57,891 nucleotides of DNA from Bacteroidales bacterium. Lineage in GTDB: Bacteria > Bacteroidota > Bacteroidia > Bacteroidales > UBA932. The position numbers and the translations under genes are program-made. The notes below the pieces were generated by a model. That model saw only the letters and a list, made by a program, of their open reading frames with translations, did no database searches and was not told the origin of the DNA. Location of the stretch: positions 1 to 57,891 of the forward strand of contig SUYV01000006.1 of NCBI GenBank assembly GCA_015060255.1. Reading direction: 5' to 3'. How positions within the stretch are numbered: the stretch's first letter is position 1; the number at the start of each line of letters is the position of its first letter. Shown here piece by piece: positions 33,050 through 41,568 of the stretch.

Positions 33050-33460
33050 CTACTTGTTCTTGTTCATCATCTCCTTCGCCTCAACTGTAAGAGTTGCATG
33101 AGGAACGAGACGTAGTCTTTCCTTAGGGATAAGCTTGCCTGTCATGCGGCAAACGCCATAGGTCTTGTTTTCAATCCTTATGAGAGCTGCCTCGAGGTTC
33201 TGGATGAACTTATACTGACGCTGTGCAAGAGCACCTGCTTCCTCTTTGGAAAGCGCAGTTGCACCCTCCTCCATGATCTTGAATGTAGGAGATGTATCCT
33301 CAATATCATTGCTTGAGTCGTGAGTGATTATATCACGAAGGTGCTTATACTCACTCTTTGCCTTTTCAAGCATTTCAATGATAATGGCCTTGAACTCCTG
33401 GAGTTCCTCATCACTGTAACGTACCTTGAATTCAGGTGCGTTCTTTACTTCTTCTGCCAT
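33050..33460 (-). CDS. DksA/TraR-family RNA polymerase regulator
   Basis: The 136-residue protein has a long N-terminal coiled coil (about 20-95) and a C-terminal zinc-finger region reduced to CRMTGKLIP and HATLT, so only one of the four usual Cys ligands is clear. DksA/TraR proteins enter the polymerase secondary channel and alter promoter output with ppGpp. The degenerate finger is common in Bacteroidota. It lies between ileS and lspA in the same direction. Confidence 0.85.
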   Translation of the reverse strand: MAEEVKNAPEFKVRYSDEELQEFKAIIIEMLEKAKSEYKHLRDIITHDSSNDIEDTSPTFKIMEEGATALSKEEAGALAQRQYKFIQNLEAALIRIENKTYGVCRMTGKLIPKERLRLVPHATLTVEAKEMMNKNK

Positions 33461-33495
33461 AGTTTTATCGGTTTATTGTTTATTTCATATTCAGC

Positions 33496-33515
33496 TCCTT
33501 CGCTTACGCTCAGGA
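33496..33515 (+). repeat. Interspersed hairpin repeat (REP-like), before the ileS stop
   Basis: TCCT-N12-AGGA followed by TGACAAT, with CGCTTACGC in the loop, resembles the hairpins at 40656, 45878 and 52752. All end in (A/G)ATGAC on the plus strand and lie in gaps between minus-strand genes. Confidence 0.4.
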
Positions 33516-33522
33516 TGACAAT

Positions 33523-36500
33523 CTAGCGCTTTGTCACTTTTATTCTTATCGTACCCTCGTTCCACTCAACCTCCGGAGCGTCGCCGGCCTCTGCCAGAGG
33601 CGCGCTTTCCACCGAGAGAGCAAGGGTCTGGGCTCCCACATATCCTGCAAAGTTTGCCAGTGAAGCGGCGATCTCGTCATATGCCTCGCCATCGGCGTAT
33701 ACGCATACCTCAACCTTGTCGGTCACATCGAATCCGCTGGTCTTGCGGAGGTTCTGGATACGGTTGATGAGCTCGCGGGCAACACCCTCCTGCTTGAGCT
33801 CCTCTGTTATGGTAACGTCGAGAGCAATGGTCATGGCACCTTCTGTAGCCACAAGCCAGCCCGGCATATCCTCAGAAGAGATCTCATAATCTCCCTTGTT
33901 GAGGGTCACGTCTCCTGAAGGGAGATTCAAAACATATCCTGTGCCAGATGCCTCAGCAGCCTGGATTTCCGAAATCACCTCCTGCGAGAGGGTTCCGAAC
34001 GCTGCTGCGATCTCCTTCATCTGCTTGCCGTAGATCTTGCCGAGGGTCTTGAAGTTCGGTTTGATCTTCTTGGTGATGAGACCTGCAGTGTCAGAGATGA
34101 ACTCCGCTTCCTTCACATTCACCTCGCCAAGAATAAGATCCTTCACGAGCTCGAGCTGCTCCTTGACGCGCGCGTCGATGACAGGGATGATGAGCTTAGA
34201 GAGAGGCTTGCGGACATTGATCTCAGCCTTGCGGCGAAGCGCGAGAACCATGGAGGTCGCCCTCTGTGCGAGAGCCATACGCTCCTCGAGATCCTTGTCT
34301 ACGACGGTCTCGTCGTATGCAGGCATTGCCACATAGTGCACTGACTCTGCCTCTCCCTCCACGAGGTCAAGATAGAGGCGGTCCATGAAGAACGGAGCTA
34401 TCGGCGCTGCAAGCTTGGCCACAGACACAAGAACCTGATAGAGGGTCTGGTATGCAGAAAGCTTGTCTGTGTCCATTGTACCGCCCCAGAATCTCTTTCT
34501 GCCAAGACGCACGTACCAGTTGCTGACGTGGTCGCAGACGAAATCCTGGATGAGTCGGCCGGCGGTGGTGATGTCATAGTCCTCATATGCAGCAACCACA
34601 TCCTTTACGAGTGTGTTGAGCAGCGAGATCACCCATCTGTCGATCTCAGGACGCTCGTTCATAGGCACCTGCGGCGCCTTAGGATCGAATCCGTCGATGT
34701 TCGCGTAAAGCGCGAAGAATGAATATGTATTGTAAAGTGTTCCGAAGAATTTGCGGCGAACCTCATCGACACCTGTCACGTCGAAGCGGAGGTTGTCCCA
34801 AGGCTGCGCGTTTGTGAGCATATACCATCTGAGGGCATCTGCTCCGTATGTGTCAAGTGCCCAGAACGGATCCACAGCGTTTCCGAGACGCTTGCTCATC
34901 TTGTTTCCGTCCTTGTCAAGAACGAGACCGTTGGAGATCACCCTCTTGAACGCGCACTTGTCGCTTACCATCGTGTTGATTGCATGGAGAGTATAGAACC
35001 ATCCACGGGTCTGGTCGACACCCTCTGCGATGAAGTCTGCTGTGATGCCGAATCTCTCGGAGCCGAGGTTGCGGAGGCCTTCCTGTGCATATGGCATCGC
35101 ACCTGAGTCGAACCACACGTCGATGAGATCAAGCTCGCGGACCATCTTGCGACCGGTCTCCGACACGAGGAAGATATTGTCCACATATGGACGGTGGATG
35201 TCGATCTTGTCATAGTTCTCCTTCGACATGTCTTCCGGATCAAAGCCCTTGGCTGCGAAAGGATTCTCTGTCATGAAGCCTGCAGCAACGGCCTTGTCGA
35301 TCTCTGCATAGAGTTCCTTGATGGAACCGATGCACTTCGCTTTCTTGCCGTCCTCTGTCTGCCAGATAGGGAGAGGTGTGCCCCAGTAGCGGCTTCTCGA
35401 GAGGTTCCAGTCCTGGATGTTCTCGAGCCACTTTCCGAAGCGGCCTGTACCTGTAGACTCAGGCTTCCACATGATCTGCTCGTTGAGCTCCATCATCCTC
35501 TCGCGTACTGCAGTGGTCTTGATGAACCATGAGTTGAGCGGATAGTAGAGGACCGGCTTGTCGGTGCGCCAGCAGTGCGGATAGTTATGTGTATGCTTCT
35601 CGATCCTGAACGCCTTGTTCTCCTGTTTGAGCATCACGCAGATGTCAACGTCGAGAGTAGGAGCGTCGGCAGGGAGAGATGCATCGTATGCATTCTTTAC
35701 ATAGCGGCCCTCCCACTCTGCATATGCCGGCGACATGTTCGCCGCAGCATATTCAGGGTCAAGGTCCTCGATGCGGAAGAATCGGCCGCGGAGGTCCACC
35801 TGAGCCTGGAGGTCACCGTTGCGGTCAACCACCTGGAGGCCAGGCACGCCTGCGAGTCTTGCCACCTTGGCGTCGTCAGCACCGAATGTAGGCGCTATGT
35901 GTACGATACCCGTACCGTCCTCTGTAGTCACATAGTCACCAGGGATCACCTTGAATGCGCCCTCGCCAGGATTGAACCATGGAATGAGCTGCTCATAGCG
36001 GATGCCTGTGAGCTCCGATCCCTTGAGAGTTCCTTCGAGGACAGTGAATTCCTGCTTCTTAGGGTTGAAATGTGCACCTACAAGAGCCTGGGCTACGATA
36101 TAGAGACCCGGTACTCCGGTATATGGATTGGTCGAAAGGACTCGTACATAGTCGATGTTAGGGCCTACGCAGAGCGCAGTGTTTGAAGGAAGGGTCCACG
36201 GAGTTGTTGTCCATGCGAGGAAATAAGGCTGTACGCCCTCAGCGAAGAGGAACTCTGATTTCTCATCGCGGACCACCTTGAACTGTGCTGTCGCTGTGGT
36301 ATCCTTCACGTCACGGTAGCAGCCGGGCTGGTTGAGCTCGTGCGTGCTCAATCCTGTGCCGGCAGCCGGTGAATATGGCTGGATAGACTTTCCCTTGTAG
36401 AGAAGACCCTTGTCATAGATCTTCTTGAGGAGGAACCAGAGGGTCTCTATGTAGCGGTTGTCATATGTGATGTATGGATCGTCCATATCCACCCAGTATC

Positions 36501-36915
36501 CTACACGCTCGGTCATGTTCACCCACTCGGCGGTGTATTTCATCACCTCCTTGCGGCATGCGTCGTTGTACTCCTCCACTGAAATCTTTGTTCCGATATC
36601 CTCCTTGGTGATGCCAAGCATCTTCTCGACACCGAGCTCCACAGGGAGTCCGTGAGTGTCCCATCCTGCACGACGGTTCACCTTATATCCGCTCTGGGTC
36701 TTGTAGCGGCAGATGGCGTCCTTGATCGAACGGGCCATCACATGATGGATGCCCGGCATGCCGTTGGCAGAAGGCGGTCCTTCGAAGAAAATGAACTCGG
36801 GCGCACCCTCTCTCAGCTCAAGCGACTTCTCGAATGCATGATTCTTCTTCCACCTGTCAAGCACCTCGTTGCCTGTCGCAACCAGATCAAGACCTTTATA
36901 CTCTTTAAATGCCAT
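33523..36915 (-). CDS. ileS: Isoleucyl-tRNA synthetase with GXHH signature
   Basis: The class I enzyme of 1130 residues charges tRNA-Ile. The Rossmann fold has the first signature as G55-I-H-H58 (MPGIHHVM), the GXHH version of the usual HXGH, then GWDTHGLPVE, an editing domain, and KMSKR at 672-676. The C-terminal anticodon-binding and long tail regions make it larger than the bacterial type 1 enzyme, in line with the IleRS2 type. The altered signature has been linked to mupirocin hyper-resistance in such enzymes. Upstream, a candidate -7 box faces the cvpA promoter. Confidence 0.97.
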   Translation of the reverse strand: MAFKEYKGLDLVATGNEVLDRWKKNHAFEKSLELREGAPEFIFFEGPPSANGMPGIHHVMARSIKDAICRYKTQSGYKVNRRAGWDTHGLPVELGVEKMLGITKEDIGTKISVEEYNDACRKEVMKYTAEWVNMTERVGYWVDMDDPYITYDNRYIETLWFLLKKIYDKGLLYKGKSIQPYSPAAGTGLSTHELNQPGCYRDVKDTTATAQFKVVRDEKSEFLFAEGVQPYFLAWTTTPWTLPSNTALCVGPNIDYVRVLSTNPYTGVPGLYIVAQALVGAHFNPKKQEFTVLEGTLKGSELTGIRYEQLIPWFNPGEGAFKVIPGDYVTTEDGTGIVHIAPTFGADDAKVARLAGVPGLQVVDRNGDLQAQVDLRGRFFRIEDLDPEYAAANMSPAYAEWEGRYVKNAYDASLPADAPTLDVDICVMLKQENKAFRIEKHTHNYPHCWRTDKPVLYYPLNSWFIKTTAVRERMMELNEQIMWKPESTGTGRFGKWLENIQDWNLSRSRYWGTPLPIWQTEDGKKAKCIGSIKELYAEIDKAVAAGFMTENPFAAKGFDPEDMSKENYDKIDIHRPYVDNIFLVSETGRKMVRELDLIDVWFDSGAMPYAQEGLRNLGSERFGITADFIAEGVDQTRGWFYTLHAINTMVSDKCAFKRVISNGLVLDKDGNKMSKRLGNAVDPFWALDTYGADALRWYMLTNAQPWDNLRFDVTGVDEVRRKFFGTLYNTYSFFALYANIDGFDPKAPQVPMNERPEIDRWVISLLNTLVKDVVAAYEDYDITTAGRLIQDFVCDHVSNWYVRLGRKRFWGGTMDTDKLSAYQTLYQVLVSVAKLAAPIAPFFMDRLYLDLVEGEAESVHYVAMPAYDETVVDKDLEERMALAQRATSMVLALRRKAEINVRKPLSKLIIPVIDARVKEQLELVKDLILGEVNVKEAEFISDTAGLITKKIKPNFKTLGKIYGKQMKEIAAAFGTLSQEVISEIQAAEASGTGYVLNLPSGDVTLNKGDYEISSEDMPGWLVATEGAMTIALDVTITEELKQEGVARELINRIQNLRKTSGFDVTDKVEVCVYADGEAYDEIAASLANFAGYVGAQTLALSVESAPLAEAGDAPEVEWNEGTIRIKVTKR

Positions 36916-36934
36916 ATAAATTAAAATAATTATC

Positions 36935-36942
36935 TATTTTTG
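36935..36942 (+). promoter_or_regulatory. Candidate -7 element for cvpA
   Basis: TATTTTTG matches the -7 consensus and lies 60 nt before the cvpA start. No -33 box is evident. A 6-bp inverted repeat TGACGT-TACC-ACGTCA at 36946-36961 covers the expected start site of this promoter and of the opposing ileS promoter. Confidence 0.5.
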
Positions 36943-36975
36943 CAATGACGTTACCACGTCACAAAACTTAATCGG

Positions 36976-36983
36976 CAAATATA
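36976..36983 (-). promoter_or_regulatory. Candidate -7 element for ileS
   Basis: TATATTTG on the minus strand is a perfect -7 match, 61 nt upstream of ileS. Its transcript and the cvpA transcript would start about 20 nt apart and overlap head-on. Confidence 0.5.
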
Positions 36984-37001
36984 CTAATTTTTAATGAGAT
37001 A

Positions 37002-37499
37002 ATGAGCATACTGGATGTCATTCTTTTAATATGCTTCATACCTGCCCTGATACAGGGACTGAAGAAAGGTTTCATAAGCCAGGTGATATCCATCGTATCC
37101 CTCATTGCCGGCGTATGGATGTCCTTTGAATTTTCAACTGCCGTAAGCGCATGGCTGGCCCAATATGTGGAAGCTTCGGAGAAGTTGCTGAAGATTGCCT
37201 CATTTGCCATCATCATGATCGGAGTGTTCATCATTCTCGGCATTGTAGGAAAATCACTGGAGGGCATACTCAAGTTTGTCATGCTTGGATGGCTGAACAG
37301 ACTGCTTGGAGTCGTCTTCGCTTTCATAAAGACAGGACTTGTGATCGGCATTGTCATCATTCTCTTCAACTCCCTGAACAATTCACTGAATCTGGTAAGC
37401 GAGGAGACTCTGGCACAGTCGGTACTGTACCCGCCGCTGAAAGATATGGCATACACCATATTCCCCTATCTCAAAGAAATTTTCTTCTGGAACGCATAA
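37002..37499 (+). CDS. cvpA: CvpA-family membrane protein
   Basis: The 165-residue protein has four hydrophobic segments (about 4-22, 28-48, 65-85, 104-125) with the family's LDVILL, GLKKGFISQV and GRLLGVVFAF-like motifs. E. coli CvpA is linked to colicin V production and envelope stress; in Bacteroidota its role is unknown. It begins a plus-strand pair with tsaB, 1 nt apart. Confidence 0.88.
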   Translation: MSILDVILLICFIPALIQGLKKGFISQVISIVSLIAGVWMSFEFSTAVSAWLAQYVEASEKLLKIASFAIIMIGVFIILGIVGKSLEGILKFVMLGWLNRLLGVVFAFIKTGLVIGIVIILFNSLNNSLNLVSEETLAQSVLYPPLKDMAYTIFPYLKEIFFWNA

Positions 37500-37500
37500 A

Positions 37501-38208
37501 ATGGAAAGGATTCTGCTCATCGAAACCTCTACGGCACTTTGCTCTACAGCACTTGCCGAAAACGGAGTAATCACATCATACAGAGAAAGTTCAGCGCCAA
37601 AGGCACATGCATCTCTCACTGCCGTATTCATCCAGGAGATGCTCGCAGAGCGCGGCATTACACTTGACGGCTGCAACGCGATATGCGTCAGCAAGGGACC
37701 GGGATCATACACCGGCCTTCGCGTGGGTGTATCCACCGCCAAGGGTCTCTGTTTCGGTTCCGGAAAACCACTCCTTGCAGTCGGCACCCTCGACACCCTG
37801 GTGGCTCAGGCAGCCGCCGAGCTCCTGACCGTCAATCCCGACCTGACCGGGAATCTCCGCTTCATCATCCCGATGATCGACGCACGCAGAATGGAGGTAT
37901 ACTCGGCAGTATTCTCCCCAGATGGCACCCAGATCACAGAAACCACTCCGGTCATAGTAGACGAAAACAGCTTTGCAGAATACCTGGAGCAGGGCCCTGT
38001 GCTCTTCATCGGAGATGGAGCCGGCAAATGCGCAGACGTGATAAAGCATCCGAACGCACACTTCTGCCAGTGTCATCCGAAGGCATCGTCGATGCTCTCC
38101 CCCGCTATCGCGGCATATAAAGAAAAACGATTCGAAGACGTTGCGTACTTCGAACCGTTCTATCTCAAGGAATTCGTTGCTACCGTGAGCAAGAAGAAAC
38201 TCTGGTAA
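37501..38208 (+). CDS. tsaB: tRNA threonylcarbamoyladenosine biosynthesis protein TsaB
   Basis: TsaB is the ASKHA-fold partner of TsaD in t6A37 tRNA modification. The 235-residue protein has the N-terminal ILLIETSTALCS, the SPG-like ASKGPGSYTGLRVG (about 60-75) and AKGLCFG, and lacks a catalytic metal site, as expected for TsaB. Length is normal. It follows cvpA by 1 nt. Its stop faces the convergent lipoprotein stop with a 1-nt gap and no hairpin. Confidence 0.95.
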   Translation: MERILLIETSTALCSTALAENGVITSYRESSAPKAHASLTAVFIQEMLAERGITLDGCNAICVSKGPGSYTGLRVGVSTAKGLCFGSGKPLLAVGTLDTLVAQAAAELLTVNPDLTGNLRFIIPMIDARRMEVYSAVFSPDGTQITETTPVIVDENSFAEYLEQGPVLFIGDGAGKCADVIKHPNAHFCQCHPKASSMLSPAIAAYKEKRFEDVAYFEPFYLKEFVATVSKKKLW

Positions 38209-38209
38209 A

Positions 38210-39352
38210 TTATCTTGTAAGCTTGTCGAGAAGTTTCCTGAGAGATGCCTCGTCGACAATCTCGCCGTCCACTAGAGTGCCGTCTGAAATTATGAAGGCT
38301 GCCGGGATGGCCGGGATATTATACAATCCGATGTATGGAGATGCATTCCCTCGTGCGTCGCATACATTTGTCCAAGGGAGATTCTGGCCTTTTACCGTTG
38401 TTGCCCAAAGGGCTTTGTCAACGTCGAGTGACACCTGATAGATGTCAAATCCCTTTGCGTGATAGTCCTCATACAATGGCTTCAGGACCTCAACATTGAA
38501 GAGGTTCTGCTGTGGCTGCGAGGCGCTCCAGAAATAGATGAGAACGACCTTTGAATCGAGGTCCGAGAGCTTCTGGTTCTTTGCATTGATGTCAGGAAGT
38601 TCGATGTCATAGTATCCGATTTCCTCTGCGTTCTTAAGGCGCTCTATAAGCTCAAGATATCCGAAACGTCTCTCCGCCTCAGCCCTGAGTGCCTTCACAT
38701 ATCTCGAATCAGGATATGCAGTCTCAAGAGAGTCTGCCGCATTGAGGAAGAGGATGGCATCGGTGTTCTGATAGAAGAGCGGAAGATTCTCGCCAAGCAC
38801 CTGATAGAACACAGGAACGATAGTCAGCGAAGTGCTGTTCTCCATTACATATCTGACTCTGTCTCTATAGTATTCCACATAGGCCTTGCCCATCTGCTTT
38901 GACAGGTCTGAAACCATAGCCTCTGTAGAGGCAGCCTCAATCTGCTTTGCATATGAATCAAACACTCCGCGCATTGCTGCATAGTCCTTCTCAATCTGAG
39001 CAAGCTTAATGGACTCCTCCGATCCTTCGACCGTACTTCTTCCGAGAGTGTCGGTCATGACTGTAACCTTGTCGCCCGCCTCAAGAAGAAGAGAGGCGAT
39101 CTTTCTGTCACCATGAAAAAGGTAGATGAATTCCGGATCACCAGCCTTGATGTCAGCCTTGTATGTAAACTTGCCGGAAGCGTTTACCTCCACTGTGTCC
39201 AGCACCTTGTATTTGTTTACATCCAAGAGCTTTACTATTACTTCTGACGAAGGCGCGTCAGCAAGTGTTCCGTTGATCACTGCCTTCTGGCCGCAAGCGG
39301 CCAACGCCACAGCCGCAGCTGCGAGCGCTATGAACTTACTGAAGCTTGACAT
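38210..39352 (-). CDS. Thioredoxin-fold lipoprotein without the CXXC site (DUF4369 N-terminus)
   Basis: The 380-residue lipoprotein has a lipobox LAAC (Cys at about 20), a DUF4369-type N-terminal domain (about 23-120) and a C-terminal thioredoxin/AhpC fold (about 245-375). At the expected active site, IYFWSASQPQQ replaces W-C-x-x-C, so disulfide chemistry is unlikely. Later fold landmarks (VSLDVDKALW, YNIPAIPAAFII) are intact. It may bind a partner or scaffold in the envelope. It overlaps the HIT gene by 17 nt. Confidence 0.88.
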   Translation of the reverse strand: MSSFSKFIALAAAAVALAACGQKAVINGTLADAPSSEVIVKLLDVNKYKVLDTVEVNASGKFTYKADIKAGDPEFIYLFHGDRKIASLLLEAGDKVTVMTDTLGRSTVEGSEESIKLAQIEKDYAAMRGVFDSYAKQIEAASTEAMVSDLSKQMGKAYVEYYRDRVRYVMENSTSLTIVPVFYQVLGENLPLFYQNTDAILFLNAADSLETAYPDSRYVKALRAEAERRFGYLELIERLKNAEEIGYYDIELPDINAKNQKLSDLDSKVVLIYFWSASQPQQNLFNVEVLKPLYEDYHAKGFDIYQVSLDVDKALWATTVKGQNLPWTNVCDARGNASPYIGLYNIPAIPAAFIISDGTLVDGEIVDEASLRKLLDKLTR

Positions 39353-39743
39353 ATTCGTTATAGATTGCAGAAGCTATCGCAGCGAACTCATCCTGCGAAA
39401 GTTCAAGTTTTGACTTGCGGAAGTCCATGTCGGCCTCCGTATTGAGTGGAACAAGATGGATGTGGGTATGAGGCACCTCCATGCCGAGAACGGCCACGCC
39501 TACCCTCTTGCAAGGCACCGCAGCCTCGATCGCCTTGGCGACCTTTCTTGCAAATGCGCAGAGACCTGCATATGTCTTCTCGTCAAGGTTGAAGATGTAG
39601 TCATCCTCCACGTTCCTCGGGATCACGAGCGTGTGTCCCTTCGCCATAGGGGCGATGTCGAGGAATGCGTAGAACTCCTCATTCTCCGCCACTTTGTATG
39701 ACGGGATTTCGCCATTGGCTATTTTGGTGAATATTGTTGACAT
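39336..39743 (-). CDS. HIT-family nucleotide hydrolase
   Basis: The 135-residue protein has the histidine triad HTHIHLVPL (about 93-101) near the C-terminus and the usual N-terminal FTKIANGEIP and MAKGHTLVIPR segments. Such proteins hydrolyse adenosine phosphoramidates or similar nucleotides. It follows greA by 3 nt in a continuous minus-strand run. Confidence 0.93.
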   Translation of the reverse strand: MSTIFTKIANGEIPSYKVAENEEFYAFLDIAPMAKGHTLVIPRNVEDDYIFNLDEKTYAGLCAFARKVAKAIEAAVPCKRVGVAVLGMEVPHTHIHLVPLNTEADMDFRKSKLELSQDEFAAIASAIYNEYVKLQ

Positions 39744-39746
39744 GAA

Positions 39747-40214
39747 TTAAAGTGTGATTTCGAGGATTTCGAATTTGATAATGCCGGCCGGAACCTTTGC
39801 TTCTACGACTTCGCCTACGCCGTGGCCCATGAGCGCCTGACCGATAGGAGTCTTGACAGCAAGCTTTCCTGCCATGAAATCGGCCTCATTCTCGCTTACA
39901 AGAGTGAAGTTCATTATCTGGTTAGTGTTAAGATTCTTGACCTTCACCTTATTGAGCATCTGCACCTTGTCCGTACCGATCTGCGACTCGTCGATAACAC
40001 GCGCGTTTGCCACAAGATTCTGCAGCTTTGCAATATTGAGTTCGAGAAGACCCTGAGCCTCACGAGCGGCCTCATACTCCGCATTCTCGGAAAGGTCGCC
40101 CTTATCCCTTGCCTCCGCGATTGCCGCAGAGATTACAGGACGCTGTGCGATTGCCTCGGCAAGCTCCTTCTTAAGTTTGTCAAGACCCTCCTGGGTCATA
40201 TACTGAAGTGACAT
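39747..40214 (-). CDS. greA: Transcription elongation factor GreA
   Basis: GreA restarts backtracked RNA polymerase. The 155-residue protein has the N-terminal coiled coil with the acidic tip DKGDLSENAEYEAA (about 41-54) and the C-terminal FKBP-like domain ending in VPAGIIKFEILEI. Length and key acidic residues are normal. It lies between a small membrane-anchored protein gene and the HIT gene. Confidence 0.96.
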   Translation of the reverse strand: MSLQYMTQEGLDKLKKELAEAIAQRPVISAAIAEARDKGDLSENAEYEAAREAQGLLELNIAKLQNLVANARVIDESQIGTDKVQMLNKVKVKNLNTNQIMNFTLVSENEADFMAGKLAVKTPIGQALMGHGVGEVVEAKVPAGIIKFEILEITL

Positions 40215-40235
40215 AATTATTGGTTTTAATTGTTT

Positions 40236-40640
40236 TTACTCTTTATATTTTGGAGACATTATCTCCGAATAGATTACAAGTTTCTTCGGATCGACCTTTT
40301 CCTTTGGCTTCTCTTCTTCCTCAACAAGTATAGGGGCTTTCTTGGAAGGCTTCCTTGCAGGCTTTGCCGCCGAGCGCCTTTTCATATACTCATTGAAGTC
40401 TATCACCGACGGTGTGGCTTCCTCTTCTGGTGCAGGAGCGGCCTGCGGCTGAGGACGCAACTGAGGATGAGGATGCACTTCAGGTTCAACCTCATCTGTG
40501 GCCTTCTGAACCCAGGAACCCACATCAAAGGAGCCAGCAGTATCCGGAGGTGTCGCTGTACCGGCGTTCTCCAGTTTCTTGCCTATCAGCTTGAAGATGA
40601 CAGGCAGGAGGATGAATAACAGACCAATGATCGTTTCCAT
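40236..40640 (-). CDS. Small membrane-anchored protein with disordered tail
   Basis: The 134-residue protein has one N-terminal hydrophobic segment (about 4-18, LLFILLPVIFKLI), then a Pro/Glu/Ala-rich disordered region (about 45-85) and a basic end. No domain recognised. Position between ribF and greA suggests only co-transcription. A role cannot be inferred. Confidence 0.75.
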   Translation of the reverse strand: METIIGLLFILLPVIFKLIGKKLENAGTATPPDTAGSFDVGSWVQKATDEVEPEVHPHPQLRPQPQAAPAPEEEATPSVIDFNEYMKRRSAAKPARKPSKKAPILVEEEEKPKEKVDPKKLVIYSEIMSPKYKE

Positions 40641-40655
40641 ATTCTATTGTTTTAG

Positions 40656-40683
40656 ATTGCCACGGGCCTTCGCCCCTCGCAAT
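40656..40683 (+). repeat. Interspersed hairpin repeat (REP-like) between ribF and a small gene
   Basis: Nested inverted repeats ATTGC...GCAAT and GGGC-CTTC-GCCC form a hairpin directly after ribF, ending in AATGACG. It matches the shape of the copy at 52752. A role as a terminator or processing site on the minus-strand transcript is possible. Confidence 0.5.
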
Positions 40684-40689
40684 GACGTG

Positions 40690-41568
40690 TCAGTGTAGTG
40701 ACTCGCAATTACATTTGTCTCTGGCCAACTGGGCCTTCAGGTCTTCGAGCGAGGCGAAACGGATCTCGTCGCGGATCTTCCTTATGAAGGTGATCTCCAG
40801 GTCGAGTCCGTATATATCCTCGTCAAAGTCGAAGATGTTGGTCTCTATTGTACGTGAATTCCCCGCTGAAACCGTCGGACGTAGTCCTATGTTGCACATG
40901 CCGTAAAGGCTGCGGCCGACCGTGTTCACACGTACAAAATACACGCCGTTTCCGGGAACAAGCTTCAGAGGCTCATAGAGCTGCATATTTGCTGTAGGGA
41001 AACCCAGTGTACGTCCGAGCCTGTTGCCGGCCACCACTACTCCCTGAAGCGAATATTCATACCCGAGCATTGCAGAAGCATCTTCCACATCTCCCTCCTC
41101 AAGACACTGACGGATCTTGGTGGAGCTGACCGCATAACCCTTGGAAGAAGGCACCATGTCTGTCCTGATGACCTCCAGTCCGAGCATCTCGGCAGTCCTC
41201 CCGACCTGGTCGGCGTCCTTGGCGTCGCATCCCATCCTGTTGTCATATCCGACAAGGATGGCACTTGCGCCATAATCATTGATGAGCATGCGGAGGTATT
41301 CCTCCGTAGTCATCATGCTGAAGTCCTTCGTAAAACGCAGAACCTCAACCTTATCCACTCCGAGGTCCATAAGCATGCGCTTCTTTTCCGCAAGAGTGGT
41401 CAGAAGCCTGAGCGAGCGGGCTTCCTTTTGCAGCACATTACGGGGATGTGGCCAGAAAGTTACGACCATGCTTTCATCCCCGCGTACTGCTGCAGCTTCG
41501 ACAAGCTGCCGTATTACCAGACGGTGTCCGGTATGGACACCGTCGAAAAATCCGGTTGCTACAACCAT
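40690..41568 (-). CDS. ribF: Bifunctional riboflavin kinase/FAD synthetase
   Basis: RibF makes FMN and FAD. The 292-residue protein has the N-terminal nucleotidyltransferase with ATGFFDGVHTGHR (about 4-16) and ISSTK-like AVSSTKIRQ, and the C-terminal flavokinase with GRTLGFPTANM and GNGVYFVRV. The start overlaps the end of the fused glycogen gene by 10 nt. It is the downstream end of the glycogen run. Confidence 0.96.
   Translation of the reverse strand: MVVATGFFDGVHTGHRLVIRQLVEAAAVRGDESMVVTFWPHPRNVLQKEARSLRLLTTLAEKKRMLMDLGVDKVEVLRFTKDFSMMTTEEYLRMLINDYGASAILVGYDNRMGCDAKDADQVGRTAEMLGLEVIRTDMVPSSKGYAVSSTKIRQCLEEGDVEDASAMLGYEYSLQGVVVAGNRLGRTLGFPTANMQLYEPLKLVPGNGVYFVRVNTVGRSLYGMCNIGLRPTVSAGNSRTIETNIFDFDEDIYGLDLEITFIRKIRDEIRFASLEDLKAQLARDKCNCESLH

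Noticed and set aside
35575..36186. A 203-residue frame antisense to ileS
   Set aside because: It is a shadow frame within a fully supported essential gene.
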